64,000 nucleotides of DNA from Acidovorax sp. KKS102 (GTDB lineage: Bacteria > Pseudomonadota > Gammaproteobacteria > Burkholderiales > Burkholderiaceae_C). The stretch spans positions 2,294,001 to 2,358,000 of the forward strand of contig NC_018708.1 in NCBI RefSeq assembly GCF_000302535.1, in the 5' to 3' direction. Of this stretch, positions 37,136-44,552 are shown piece by piece. Position numbers and translations under genes: made by a program. The notes below the pieces were generated by a model that worked only from the letters and a program-made list of their open reading frames with translations, ran no database searches and was not told the DNA's origin. Position 1 is the stretch's first letter. Each line of letters begins with the position of its first letter.

Positions 37136-37926
37136 TGGCGCCCGCTGCACCGGTTTTTTCGCTGCGGGCGCTGGCAATGGCCGCGATGCTCGCCGCGTCG
37201 CTGTCTTCCGCCCATGCGGCGATCTTTGAAGACGGCGAGGCGCGGCGCGCCATCCTGGAGATGCGACAACGCGTGGATGGCCTGCAGTTGTCTCAGCAGC
37301 GCTCTGCCGAAGAGGTGCGCAAGCTCGGCGAAGAAAACGCTCAGCTGCGCCGCAGCCTGCTGGATTTGCAGACCCAGATCGAGACCTTGCGCGCCGAGCA
37401 GGCCAAGCTGAACGGCCAGAATGAGCAGCTTTTGCGCGATGTGGGTGAACTGCAGCGCCGCCAGAAGGACATTGCCCAAGGCGTGGACGAGCGGTTGCGG
37501 CAGTTCGAGCCCATCAAGGTCACGGTGGATGGCCGCGAGTTTCAGGCAGACCCGGCGGAAAAGCGGGACTTTGAAGCGGCCCTGGCTGTGTTTCGGTCCG
37601 GCAAGTTCCCTGACGCCAGTGCCGCTTTCGCAGCCTTCGTGCGGCAGTATCCGCGCAGCGGTTACGTGCCTTCTGCGCGTTTCTGGCTGGGCAATGCCCA
37701 GTACGCGACCCGCGAGTACAAGGAAGCCATCGGCAATTTCAAGCAGATGCTGGCCGAGGCCCCCACGCACGCACGTGCGCCCGAGGCCGCGCTGTCCATC
37801 GCCAATTGCCAGATTGAGCTCAAGGACACCCGCACCGCGCGCAAGACGCTGGAAGACCTTCTGCGAGCCTATCCGCAGTCTGAAGCGGCCGTTGCTGCCA
37901 AAGAGCGCCTCTCAAGGCTCAAATGA
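37135..37926 (+). CDS. cpoB: Cell division coordinator CpoB (YbgF)
   Basis: A 263-residue periplasmic protein with a signal peptide (ending SAHAAI), a coiled-coil from about residue 35 to 120 (heptads such as LRRSLLDLQTQIETL), and C-terminal TPR repeats (FEAALAVFRSGKFPDASAAF, YKEAIGNFKQML). CpoB trimerises through the coil, binds TolA and PBP1B, and couples outer-membrane constriction to peptidoglycan synthesis. It sits directly after pal, as in most proteobacteria, and overlaps tcdA by ATGA. Confidence 0.94.
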   Translation: MAPAAPVFSLRALAMAAMLAASLSSAHAAIFEDGEARRAILEMRQRVDGLQLSQQRSAEEVRKLGEENAQLRRSLLDLQTQIETLRAEQAKLNGQNEQLLRDVGELQRRQKDIAQGVDERLRQFEPIKVTVDGREFQADPAEKRDFEAALAVFRSGKFPDASAAFAAFVRQYPRSGYVPSARFWLGNAQYATREYKEAIGNFKQMLAEAPTHARAPEAALSIANCQIELKDTRTARKTLEDLLRAYPQSEAAVAAKERLSRLK

Positions 37927-38753
37927 CGGCGGTTGGTGTGGCCTTGGCCTCGCAACCTGCCGCAGACGAGGCGGCGGAGCACGCATTGGAGCGTCGCTTC
38001 GGCGGGCTTCAGCGGCTCTATGGCGTGCAGGGTGCAGCCAGAATCCGTGCCGCCCACGTTGCCGTTGTTGGTATTGGCGGTGTCGGATCCTGGGCTGCGG
38101 AGGCGCTTGCTCGCAGTGGCATCGCTCAAATCACCTTGATCGATTTGGACCATGTCGCTGAATCGAACATCAACCGCCAGATCCACGCATTGACCGACAC
38201 CGTAGGGCAAGCCAAGGTTTTGGCCATGCGCGATCGCATCGCGCAAATCCACCCAGGATGCACCGTCCACTGCGTTGAGGAGTTTGTGGAGCCCGGAAAT
38301 TGGCCGGATTTGTTGCAGACGCCTGTGGATGCACTGATTGATGCGTGTGACCAGATCAAGGCCAAAACGGCGTTGTCGGTGTGGGCGCGCGCCCATGGTG
38401 TGCTGCACATCACCGTGGGCGCAGCAGGCGGCAAGCGGTATGCGCACAAGGTGGATGTGGATGATCTTGCATTCACGACCCACGACCCGCTGCTGGCACA
38501 GATGCGCTACCAGCTGCGCAAGCACCACGGCGCGCCGCGTGAGGGCAAGAAGATCGGGGTCCCCTGTATTTTCAGCCGCGAGGCGGTAGCTCCGCCAGAT
38601 GCCTCCTGCAACATCGATGGCGATGGATCTTTGAACTGCCATGGCTACGGATCGGTGGTTGCCGTGACTGCGACCTTCGGTCAATGCGCGGCCGGCTGGG
38701 TACTCGATAAACTTGCAACCGATTCCAAATCGGCAGGGAAAAAGACGCTATAA
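37923..38753 (+). CDS. tcdA: tRNA threonylcarbamoyladenosine dehydratase TcdA
   Basis: A 276-residue E1-like ATPase: the nucleotide site VVGIGGVGSWAAEALARSG, then IDLDHVAESNINRQIHA (the Arg finger), and DACDQIKAKTAL. TcdA (CsdL) cyclises t6A37 in ANN-decoding tRNAs to ct6A. It overlaps cpoB by 4 nt. Its TAA stop lies within the -10 box of the tRNA-Lys promoter. Notably the next gene is a tRNA-Lys(UUU), a t6A-type tRNA, which may be coincidence. Confidence 0.93.
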   Translation: MTAVGVALASQPAADEAAEHALERRFGGLQRLYGVQGAARIRAAHVAVVGIGGVGSWAAEALARSGIAQITLIDLDHVAESNINRQIHALTDTVGQAKVLAMRDRIAQIHPGCTVHCVEEFVEPGNWPDLLQTPVDALIDACDQIKAKTALSVWARAHGVLHITVGAAGGKRYAHKVDVDDLAFTTHDPLLAQMRYQLRKHHGAPREGKKIGVPCIFSREAVAPPDASCNIDGDGSLNCHGYGSVVAVTATFGQCAAGWVLDKLATDSKSAGKKTL

Positions 38754-38754
38754 T
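38723..38754 (+). promoter_or_regulatory. tRNA-Lys promoter
   Basis: A perfect -10 box TATAAT at 38749-38754 overlaps the tcdA stop codon and is well placed for a start near 38761, about 35 nt before the tRNA. The best -35 candidate is TTCCAA at 38723-38728 with a long 20-bp spacer, which is weak. Confidence 0.55.
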
Positions 38755-38795
38755 CCAAGGCTTTGCAGCAATCGATACGATGGTTGCAATCGGGC

Positions 38796-38871
38796 GGGAC
38801 GTTAGCTCAGTTGGTAGAGCAGCGGACTTTTAATCCGTTGGTCACAAGTTCGAATCTTGTACGTCCTACCA
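38796..38871 (+). tRNA. tRNA-Lys (anticodon TTT)
   Basis: A complete cloverleaf of 76 nt including an encoded CCA. The acceptor stem is GGGACGT with ACGTCCT, the D arm is GCTCAGTTGGTAGAGC, and the anticodon TTT is at 38829-38831 in the loop CTTTTAA. The T arm is ACAAG-TTCGAATC-TTGT. The integrase gene follows 147 bp later, so the tRNA 3' half is the likely prophage attachment site and remains intact after integration. Confidence 0.97.
38826..38871 (+). other. Probable attL core in the tRNA-Lys 3' half
   Basis: Tyrosine integrases of this kind commonly use the anticodon-to-3' end of a tRNA gene as the crossover region. Host genes end here and phage genes begin immediately after. The matching attR copy was not seen in this window, so the exact core length cannot be set. 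Confidence 0.6.
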
Positions 38872-38895
38872 CCCGAATCCTTGTGGAATATGGAA

Positions 38896-38928
38896 AGCCT
38901 GCTATCAATACGGTAGCGGGCTTTTTTG
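38896..38928 (+). terminator. Rho-independent terminator after tRNA-Lys
   Basis: A 9-bp stem (AGCCTGCTA with TAGCGGGCT, one G-T pair) and a 9-nt loop, then a T run. It lies 24 nt past the tRNA and insulates the integrase from tRNA transcription. Confidence 0.8.
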
Positions 38929-38963
38929 TTTTGGGCCTAGAAATGGCTGGCAGCGAGTGTTCT

Positions 38964-39007
38964 GCTACCCAGAAAAGGTAGCACGCTACCCGCCGCTACC
39001 CGCTACC
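38964..39007 (+). repeat. Clustered GCTACC repeats upstream of the integrase
   Basis: GCTACC occurs at 38964, 38985, 38995 and 39002 in direct orientation and once inverted (GGTAGC at 38977), all within 44 bp next to attL and just before the integrase start. The placement suits arm-type integrase or excisionase binding sites. Confidence 0.5.
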
Positions 39008-39018
39008 ATCACGCCCCT

Positions 39019-40236
39019 ATGGCCAGCATCCAGCCCCGAGGGGATAAATTCCAGCTCCGCATCAAGAACAAGGTTTTGCCCAAACCGCTGTTCTATACCT
39101 TCGACACCCTGGCAGAAGCCGAGGCATTCAAGGCCCAGGTGGACGGTCTGCTCAAGCAGGGCGTGGTGCCCCAGGTCCTGATGAATGCCGCAGAGGCGAA
39201 GCAGAAGCAGGAAAAGGCCACCCAGGATTCGCAGTTTCTTTCGGCGGTGGTGCAGGGCTATCTGAACCATGCGTCCGTGGCGCCCAATGAGGCGGAGCTT
39301 CTGGCGGTGATGCAGCGCGATGACCTGCGCGGCGTTGCGGTGGCGGATATGACGTACCAGTGGGTTGAGGGCTACGTCCGCAAGCTGAAAACGGGGAGGG
39401 GGGATGTGCGCGGGGCGTTCGGGCGCAAGGTTGGGAACCTGGCGCCGGGCTCGATCCGCAAGAGGGTGGGCGCGCTGGCCCGGGTGCTGGATTGGCATTG
39501 GCGGCGCACTGTGCCTGCCGGTGAGGCGATACCGCCGAATCCGCTGCGCCAGCTCCCCCGCGGCTACAGCGTTTACTCTGACCGCGACACGGCGGACGCC
39601 ACACGGGCGGGGCTGGCGGCCAAGAAGGACATTACGCGCGAGCGAAGGCTGGCGCCAGGCGAGGAATCACTGGTCCTGCAGGCGCTTGATGGGGTGAAGC
39701 TGCCGGGCAAGCTGCGCGCCCTGGCACCTGATCCCGAAGCAAAAATGTTCCTGCGGCTGGTGCTCGATACCGGCCTGCGCATGAAAGAGGCATACACCCT
39801 GCGGGTGTCGCAGATCGACTGGGCCAGGGGCTTCATCAATGTGGAAGGGTCGAAGGGCCACCGTGGGGCCGCCAAGCCGCGCACGGTGCCCCTTAAATCC
39901 GGCATTGCCGCAGAACTGCGCGCCTGGTGCGAGGGGCGCGTGGGCCTGGTGTTCAGCTACTGGGATGGAAGCAAAGGCGACTTGAAGCGCACCACGAACC
40001 AGCTCACCTCGCGCTTCCGCAGCCTGTTTCGCCATGTTGGGCTACCCAACATGACAGAGCATGACCTTCGGCATGAAGCGTGCTGCCGCTGGTTCGAGCT
40101 GCGTGGCAAGGATGGCCGGTGGGTTTTCTCCGATGTGGAGATTTGCAAGATCATGGGGTGGAGCGACTACAGCATGGTGCTTCGGTATGCCTCGCTCCGG
40201 GGTGAGGATCTGTCTAGCCGACTGAGCGCAGTGTAG
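39019..40236 (+). CDS. int: Phage tyrosine integrase
   Basis: A 405-residue site-specific recombinase. An N-terminal arm-binding/SAM-like region (residues ~1-200) precedes the catalytic domain. Catalytic residues are the Arg in LDTGLRMKEAYTLRVSQI, the Lys region EGSKGHRG, HDLRH (His and second Arg), a Trp at the usual His/Trp position in IMGWSDYSMVL, and the Tyr nucleophile in RYASLRG. It catalyses integration at the neighbouring tRNA-Lys. It is transcribed away from the tRNA and converges on the minus-strand excisionase-like gene, overlapping it by 23 bp. Confidence 0.96.
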   Translation: MASIQPRGDKFQLRIKNKVLPKPLFYTFDTLAEAEAFKAQVDGLLKQGVVPQVLMNAAEAKQKQEKATQDSQFLSAVVQGYLNHASVAPNEAELLAVMQRDDLRGVAVADMTYQWVEGYVRKLKTGRGDVRGAFGRKVGNLAPGSIRKRVGALARVLDWHWRRTVPAGEAIPPNPLRQLPRGYSVYSDRDTADATRAGLAAKKDITRERRLAPGEESLVLQALDGVKLPGKLRALAPDPEAKMFLRLVLDTGLRMKEAYTLRVSQIDWARGFINVEGSKGHRGAAKPRTVPLKSGIAAELRAWCEGRVGLVFSYWDGSKGDLKRTTNQLTSRFRSLFRHVGLPNMTEHDLRHEACCRWFELRGKDGRWVFSDVEICKIMGWSDYSMVLRYASLRGEDLSSRLSAV

Positions 40237-40519
40237 GCAGCTCAGGGACAGGATTACGCCGGCCGGGTTTGGCGCCCTTGTCCTTATTGGCGGCCACTGC
40301 CTTCGGCTTGCGCTTGGGCGACTCGCGGTGCAACTCACCGGTGATGGCCAGGGTGTTGATGGCCTTCATGAACGCCTCGCGCGGGAAACGCCATTCATGG
40401 CCCATGCGCAGGCCGGGCAACACCCGGTTGCGAGCATATTCCTCAATGGTGGAAGGCGCGCAGCCCATCATTTCGGCCGCTTCTTCGGTGGTGAAAATTT
40501 CCTTTTCCTTGGTGGTCAT
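40214..40519 (-). CDS. Excisionase-like helix-turn-helix DNA-binding protein
   Basis: A 101-residue protein with an excisionase/AlpA-type winged helix: FTTEEAAEMMGCAPSTIEEYARNRVLPGLRMGHEWRFPREAF (seen in two blocks), followed by a basic tail (KRKPKAVAANKDKGAKPGRR). It lies at the end of the early operon facing the integrase, the usual place for a directionality factor. Its ATG overlaps the stop of the gene upstream (ATGA at 40516-40519). The role as Xis is inferred. Confidence 0.8.
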   Translation of the reverse strand: MTTKEKEIFTTEEAAEMMGCAPSTIEEYARNRVLPGLRMGHEWRFPREAFMKAINTLAITGELHRESPKRKPKAVAANKDKGAKPGRRNPVPELPTLRSVG

Positions 40520-40725
40520 GGCTTCCTTCCTCGCTGGCGCTTGCGCAGCCAGGTGAAATGCGGCGGTTCTCCCGCCTGCTGATAGGTGGCCCACAGAGCA
40601 GCGCCATCCGGGCACCTCTCCCTTGATCCAGGGGCAGTGCCAGCGGCGCGGCAGGTGGGGCAGTTGGAGTGGTGGAGCTGGTATTGGCGATCCGCAACTT
40701 CCCAAGTGATAGTTACAGCGTGCAT
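40516..40725 (-). CDS. Small phage protein with a possible zinc knuckle
   Basis: A 69-residue protein: MHAVTITWEVADRQYQLHH followed by NCPTCRAAG and ERCPDGAALW. The CxxC pair plus a third cysteine suggests a small zinc-binding fold. It is coupled to the excisionase-like gene by an ATGA overlap and its start lies within the last 13 nt of the HNH gene. Function unknown. Confidence 0.6.
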   Translation of the reverse strand: MHAVTITWEVADRQYQLHHSNCPTCRAAGTAPGSRERCPDGAALWATYQQAGEPPHFTWLRKRQRGRKP

Positions 40726-41213
40726 GGGCTGTGCAACTCGCGCTTTGCCTTCACATAGGCCTCGTAAGCGAGTTCTGGTGTCTTGTAGTAGCCAAGGTTT
40801 CTCGACTTGCCAGCACAGCAAATAGAGGCCCGATAGGTCCCGTTCTTTTTAACGAGCGACACGCCAAGGAGCCCTGTTGTACTTCTCTTCGACGGCCGTC
40901 GCATGTTCTGGACATTGAGTCCCGCCGGCAGGAGGCGAAGATTGGAGATTCGGTTATCCGTCCTGATTCCGTTGATGTGGTCAACCTCGGAGCCAGGGTG
41001 AAACCCGTAGTGGAAGAACCAAGCGAGCCTATGTGCATAACTTCTTTGCCCAAGGCAGCGAATCACGATGTATCCATTTCTGTGGACATATCCTGGGTCA
41101 TCTTTGATTCGGCTACGTGGAGGAGCGCACCTCCAAGAAAATTTTCCGGTGGCTCCGTCGTACGAAAGGTATTCGCGAAGAAGCTCCCAAGGTGGATGCT
41201 TTGCTGCTGGCAT
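40713..41213 (-). CDS. HNH-AP2 homing-endonuclease-like protein
   Basis: A 166-residue protein. The HNH motif is SYAHRLAWFFHYGFHPGSEV then DHINGIRTDNRISNLR, followed by the NUMOD/AP2-type DNA-binding domain (TTGLLGVSLVKKNGTYRAS, NLGYYKTPELAYEAYVKAKR). This architecture is typical of free-standing phage homing endonucleases, which copy themselves into related genomes. The gene starts 11 nt downstream of a strong terminator on its own strand, so it either has its own promoter or depends on read-through, consistent with independent insertion. Confidence 0.9.
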   Translation of the reverse strand: MPAAKHPPWELLREYLSYDGATGKFSWRCAPPRSRIKDDPGYVHRNGYIVIRCLGQRSYAHRLAWFFHYGFHPGSEVDHINGIRTDNRISNLRLLPAGLNVQNMRRPSKRSTTGLLGVSLVKKNGTYRASICCAGKSRNLGYYKTPELAYEAYVKAKRELHSPCTL

Positions 41214-41224
41214 AACTGCCTCCA

Positions 41225-41252
41225 GAAAAAAGAAAACCCCGCATGAGCGGGG
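41225..41252 (-). terminator. Rho-independent terminator (minus strand)
   Basis: On the minus strand a CCCCGC-TCAT-GCGGGG hairpin is followed by a T-rich tract (12 nt, mostly T). It ends the early operon after the gene at 41274-41876 and stands before the HNH gene. Confidence 0.85.
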
Positions 41253-41273
41253 CTGTTGATGGGGTGGGGGCTG

Positions 41274-41876
41274 TCAGGCAGCCGGTTCCTTGGCCTTGAA
41301 TAGGCTGCTCAGAATCCGCTTGCTCTCGGCCTCGATCATCGGTTTGGCGATGGCGCGCATCTCGGTGGCATCGCGGCCAGACCACCACGCAACCATGCAT
41401 TCCACGGTGTCGTAGTCTGCGGTGGTGATGTCGGTGAACGCATCCCAGTCCACGCGGCGGTCGAAGGCCGTGGCCACGAATGCGTCAGACTTCGCAAGCA
41501 TGGCCTCGATGGTGCGGATGCCTCCATTCATGCCGCGCGAGCGCCGGTTTTCGAGTGCCCAGGCCATTAGGAATCGGCCTTCGGCGCTGTGCGTGTAGCT
41601 GTGCAGATCGCTGAGGGTCAGCAACTGCTCGGCAGCGTGCGTGAAGCAGCCGCCGCCGTTGCATCCCATGAATGTCATGTACGACGCACAGACGGAGGCC
41701 TCGCGCTGGCCAACGCCGGACCCCGTGCTCCAAAGGATCGTGTGCAGGCGGCCCGGGTCGGCGGCCATGTAGTCCTGCCAGAGCTTTAGGTAGATGCCCT
41801 CGCCGGGTGTGCCCGCTCGCGGTGGGCGGATGGGTGTGTGCAACAGCTCAAGCAGTTCTTCCTGATCGCCTCCCAT
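41274..41876 (-). CDS. Phage protein of unknown function
   Basis: A 200-residue soluble protein with no recognised domain. It is rich in Met, Trp and acidic residues (LYLKLWQDYMAADPGRLH-like N-terminus, TFMGCNGGGCFTHAAEQL in the middle). Two cysteines five residues apart (CNGGGC) could bind metal. Its start is supported by a TGATG overlap with the gene upstream, which makes it the last member of the coupled early operon before the terminator. Confidence 0.7.
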   Translation of the reverse strand: MGGDQEELLELLHTPIRPPRAGTPGEGIYLKLWQDYMAADPGRLHTILWSTGSGVGQREASVCASYMTFMGCNGGGCFTHAAEQLLTLSDLHSYTHSAEGRFLMAWALENRRSRGMNGGIRTIEAMLAKSDAFVATAFDRRVDWDAFTDITTADYDTVECMVAWWSGRDATEMRAIAKPMIEAESKRILSSLFKAKEPAA

Positions 41877-42748
41877 CACGCACCTCCTTGCTTGCGGGCT
41901 GCGTCGCGGCACGCTTCGTCAGCGGTATCGCCTTGGCCCTGCGCCAGCACCTTGCGGTCCGGGTTGACCACGGGAGGCATGCACAGAGGTTTGTCGGTGA
42001 TCCAGGCCATCCATCCGGTCGCGCGGTGGTAGCACAGCTCAAAGTAGGCCGACTCGTTCTGGTCAAGGATGGCGGCGTGCTCTGCAATCAGCGCTCGGAT
42101 CGGGTCCGCGTCCTCCAGCACGCTGTCTGCCGAAATGGCGTCCACTATGCGTCGCGCTGCGAACCCTTCCCAGTGCTCACCCTCTGGAGGTTGTACGTCG
42201 CTACACAGGATGGCGTACACAGCCTGCACCTTGGGATCATCAAATGGCGCGACAGGCACGCTGTCTGCCGCCTGGGTGGCTTCCCCTACGATCTTTGTCA
42301 ACTCTTCACGGAATTCAGAGCCGGTCAGTGTGTGCTGGTTGGATAGCAGGCGACGCAGCAGGTACAGCGTGTCGCTGCTCACTGGCCTGTTGCAGCTGGC
42401 CTCCTCTCTTGCCATCTCCCAGAAGGGTGCAAGCCAATGCCCTGTTGGCGGCGGATTGGCGCCCTGTGCTCCAAACGCCAGCGCACCGGTGATTGCCTCA
42501 GCCACTCGCGCGCGGATGCCTTGCGGGTCCGCGTCAATGGAGTAGGCTGGTGCCGTCACGCTGTCTGCCGCCTGGGCGGGTGGGGTGGTGTAGAGCTTGG
42601 TTCCGACTGGAACGCTGTCCAACCATTGCAATGATGCGTGGATGATTTTGTGAGGAAGCCATGCCGGTGACGCCTTCGGTGGGCGAATCGCCATCACTAC
42701 TTCTGCAACCGCCCCACCCGCTGGTGTTGTCACGCTGTCTGCCGGCAC
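41876..42748 (-). CDS. Ea22-like mosaic phage protein (module D)
   Basis: Up to 290 residues from a GTG at 42748; an ATG at 42694 is an alternative. It contains PVGTKLYTTPPAQ, a phrase typical of Ea22-type accessory proteins, and four copies of ADSV (PADSVTTPAGG, QAADSVTAPAYS, QAADSVPVAP, SADSVLEDAD). These separate otherwise unrelated segments. It overlaps the preceding ORF by 125 nt in another frame and is coupled to the next gene by TGATG. Function unknown; a mosaic accessory protein. Confidence 0.65.
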   Translation of the reverse strand: MPADSVTTPAGGAVAEVVMAIRPPKASPAWLPHKIIHASLQWLDSVPVGTKLYTTPPAQAADSVTAPAYSIDADPQGIRARVAEAITGALAFGAQGANPPPTGHWLAPFWEMAREEASCNRPVSSDTLYLLRRLLSNQHTLTGSEFREELTKIVGEATQAADSVPVAPFDDPKVQAVYAILCSDVQPPEGEHWEGFAARRIVDAISADSVLEDADPIRALIAEHAAILDQNESAYFELCYHRATGWMAWITDKPLCMPPVVNPDRKVLAQGQGDTADEACRDAARKQGGA

Positions 42749-42872
42749 GGGCTGCGCGGTCTGCGTCCACAGCCTGCTGCATTAGCTCCATGGCATGCCC
42801 TCGGCTGGTCTGCAGCGCGCCTGCAATGATGTCTGCAGGTTCTGGCGCTGGCTGGCTGTCTGCCTGGGGCAC
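42534..42872 (-). CDS. Overlapping phage ORF (module C), possibly a frameshifted segment
   Basis: From a GTG at 42872 the frame reads PQADSQPAPEPADIIAGAL and then GHAMELMQQAVDADRAAR, which looks like natural phage protein. After about residue 45 it appears to be out of frame relative to module D. It overlaps module B by 143 nt and module D by 215 nt. It may be a separate short protein or the middle of a larger mosaic gene broken by frameshifts at its linkers. Confidence 0.35.
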   Translation of the reverse strand: MPQADSQPAPEPADIIAGALQTSRGHAMELMQQAVDADRAARAGRQRDNTSGWGGCRSSDGDSPTEGVTGMASSQNHPRIIAMVGQRSSRNQALHHPTRPGGRQRDGTSLLH

Positions 42873-43086
42873 GGGCTGCGATGGGGCTGTCTGCCTTGCC
42901 TGTGGTCTTGACTGCCTTCACGCCGTTGGTGGGCACATCAGCAGGGCGCCAGATGTGGCCGCAGCCGTGGCACAGGTGGCTGCGGTGGGGCGGATTGTTC
43001 CATTGCGCGGCGCCTGGCTCAAATTCCACTGGCGGTTCCGAGGCGTCGATGTGCTGCATCCCGCATGCGGGGCAGTGCAGCACCAT
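42730..43086 (-). CDS. Zinc-ribbon phage protein, Lar-like (module B)
   Basis: From ATG 43086 the first ~60 residues form a four-cysteine zinc ribbon: HCPACGMQHID, then HLCHGCGHIWRP, as in small Lar/restriction-alleviation-like phage proteins. This is followed by GVKAVKTTGKADSP, after which the frame becomes Arg/Cys-rich and looks unconstrained, while module C picks up natural sequence in another frame. So the true protein is probably either ~70 residues plus a junk tail or part of a frameshifted fusion. Confidence 0.55.
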   Translation of the reverse strand: MVLHCPACGMQHIDASEPPVEFEPGAAQWNNPPHRSHLCHGCGHIWRPADVPTNGVKAVKTTGKADSPIAARAPGRQPASARTCRHHCRRAADQPRACHGANAAGCGRRPRSPCRQTA

Positions 43087-43700
43087 GTCGATGGCGCTGG
43101 CTGGCTGTCTGCCTGGGGCGTGGCGGCTGGTGCTGCCCGGCCCTCAGCAAGCCCGGCTTCATACTGGCGCTGCGCGTAGGTGCGGATGTGCCCCATGATC
43201 TTCACGCCATCCTCGCCCAGCGGGCCAGTCAGGTCACGCAGTGCGTTCCAGGCGAGCGACGCGGCGGTGGGCGTGGCGGCTGGTGCTGGCTGTGCCGTGG
43301 GGGACTCTGCACCATCTGCCAGCAGCACCTGCAGGCCAAGCACGCTAGCGATGTGCACCTCCAGCGTTGCGCCCTTGGACTTCGACCATCCGGGCAGCAG
43401 ATAGATCGCACCGCAGGTGGCAATGCGGCTGATGTCCCAACGCAGATAGTCGGCCCATCCTGCGCCTTCGACGTGCCCGTGCTCTGCGGGGTTCTCGACA
43501 TGCCAGCCCTCGGAGCGCAGGCGCGCAGCGGTGGCGTTGAACAGCGGGAAGTTGTATTCGGGCAGGCCAGTCATCGGCCCCGCCACGTAGACGCGGCGCT
43601 CACGGTCGGTGCGCAGGTGCACGATGCGCTGCACGGCTTCGGCTGGGGCGCTGTCTGCCTGGGGCGTGGGGGAGGGCTGGGGATGCTGGCCGATGCGCAT
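42918..43700 (-). CDS. DUF4406-domain phage protein (module A)
   Basis: A 260-residue frame from ATG 43700. A linker (SPTPQADSAPAEAVQ) leads into a DUF4406/nucleoside-deoxyribosyltransferase-like domain: RRVYVAGPMTGLPEYNFPLF, ENPAEHG, DISRIATCGAIYLLPGWSKS and KGATLEVHIASVLG. That fold hydrolyses or transfers nucleoside bases. A second linker (ATPQADSQPAP) follows, after which ~60 residues look out of frame; module B starts there in another frame. It overlaps module E by 101 nt. Confidence 0.72.
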   Translation of the reverse strand: MRIGQHPQPSPTPQADSAPAEAVQRIVHLRTDRERRVYVAGPMTGLPEYNFPLFNATAARLRSEGWHVENPAEHGHVEGAGWADYLRWDISRIATCGAIYLLPGWSKSKGATLEVHIASVLGLQVLLADGAESPTAQPAPAATPTAASLAWNALRDLTGPLGEDGVKIMGHIRTYAQRQYEAGLAEGRAAPAATPQADSQPAPSTWCCTAPHAGCSTSTPRNRQWNLSQAPRNGTIRPTAATCATAAATSGALLMCPPTA

Positions 43701-44265
43701 ACAGAGGGATAGGGTATTTCGCGCGATGCTTCGGGAATTGCTTCCAGTCGCTGTGGCTCCATGTGTGGCCCTTCTCGTTCATCCAAAAGACAGGCTCAAC
43801 CTCACCCACCGCTGCCGCAGCCGATGGGGCGGGCTGTGCCATGTTCGATCCCGGCCCGTTTTTCGACACGTCACCTGCAACGTGTTCGATTTCTGCTGGA
43901 TTTTGAACATGAGTGGTCGGCTGCTGTGCCCGCAGTGCGGCCAGCCGCTCGGCCTCGAACTGGCGGCCAGCGTTGAACTGCTGGTTGCCGTAGCCGATGA
44001 TCTGGTCGGGGCTGTGATACTTCACTTTCCAGCCAGTCCACGGCGCCGTTTCTGCGGTGTCTGGCTCTGGTAGCTTTACGCGGTCCGCAGCCGATGGGGC
44101 GGCCTGCTGTGCCTCTACCAGGGCGGCAAGCCATGCATTCTCGTAGTGGAGGCGGCGGAGTTCGGCGGCGGCTTCCAATTCGGAGCACACCATGTTTTCT
44201 CCCCAGCGCTGCGCCAATTCATCAGCCAGTCGCAGCGCTTCTGGCGCCGATTGTTGGTTTGTCAT
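43600..44265 (-). CDS. Mosaic phage protein (module E)
   Basis: A 221-residue frame from ATG 44265 (MTNQQSAPEALRLADELAQ). The N-terminus is similar to that of the gene at 44552-45301 (TQPEALRLADAL), so the two share a module. A segment FWMNEKGHTWSHSDWKQFP then KYPIPLYAHRP near residue 190 is typical of Ea22-like C-termini. After this the frame is Arg/Pro-rich and probably unconstrained, while module A begins in another frame. It is coupled to the ASCH gene by ATGA. Confidence 0.65.
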   Translation of the reverse strand: MTNQQSAPEALRLADELAQRWGENMVCSELEAAAELRRLHYENAWLAALVEAQQAAPSAADRVKLPEPDTAETAPWTGWKVKYHSPDQIIGYGNQQFNAGRQFEAERLAALRAQQPTTHVQNPAEIEHVAGDVSKNGPGSNMAQPAPSAAAAVGEVEPVFWMNEKGHTWSHSDWKQFPKHRAKYPIPLYAHRPASPALPHAPGRQRPSRSRAAHRAPAHRP

Positions 44266-44552
44266 GAGGGGTCTTTCTGCACATTGATCGCATACACCTG
44301 CACGGGATCGGGGCCAAAGTGCGGATGCGTGATGGTTTTGATCGTGTAGCCACGCCATGGGCGGATGAGGCGGCGGGAGTGGTCATCGCGCGCCGGGTAG
44401 CCCAGCGTCAGCACGATGCGGTCGTACAAGCCGAAGTGGGCCGCGAGCCGCTTTTGCCAGTACGGCGTGCACAGGCGGTATTCCTCGGTCTTGCTGCCGT
44501 CTCGGATGGCCTCGAAATACTCGCGCTTGAGCGGAAGCACAAGGTCAGCCAT
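44262..44552 (-). CDS. ASCH-domain protein
   Basis: A 96-residue PUA-superfamily ASCH protein: LVLPLKREYFEAIRDGSKTEEYRL (the ligand lysine and Glu/Arg block), then YDRIVLTLGYPARDD and RPWRGYTIKTITH. ASCH domains bind RNA or modified nucleobases; some are amidohydrolases of acetylcytidine. Both ends overlap neighbouring stops or starts (TGATG upstream, ATGA downstream), showing coupling in the early operon. Confidence 0.82.
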   Translation of the reverse strand: MADLVLPLKREYFEAIRDGSKTEEYRLCTPYWQKRLAAHFGLYDRIVLTLGYPARDDHSRRLIRPWRGYTIKTITHPHFGPDPVQVYAINVQKDPS

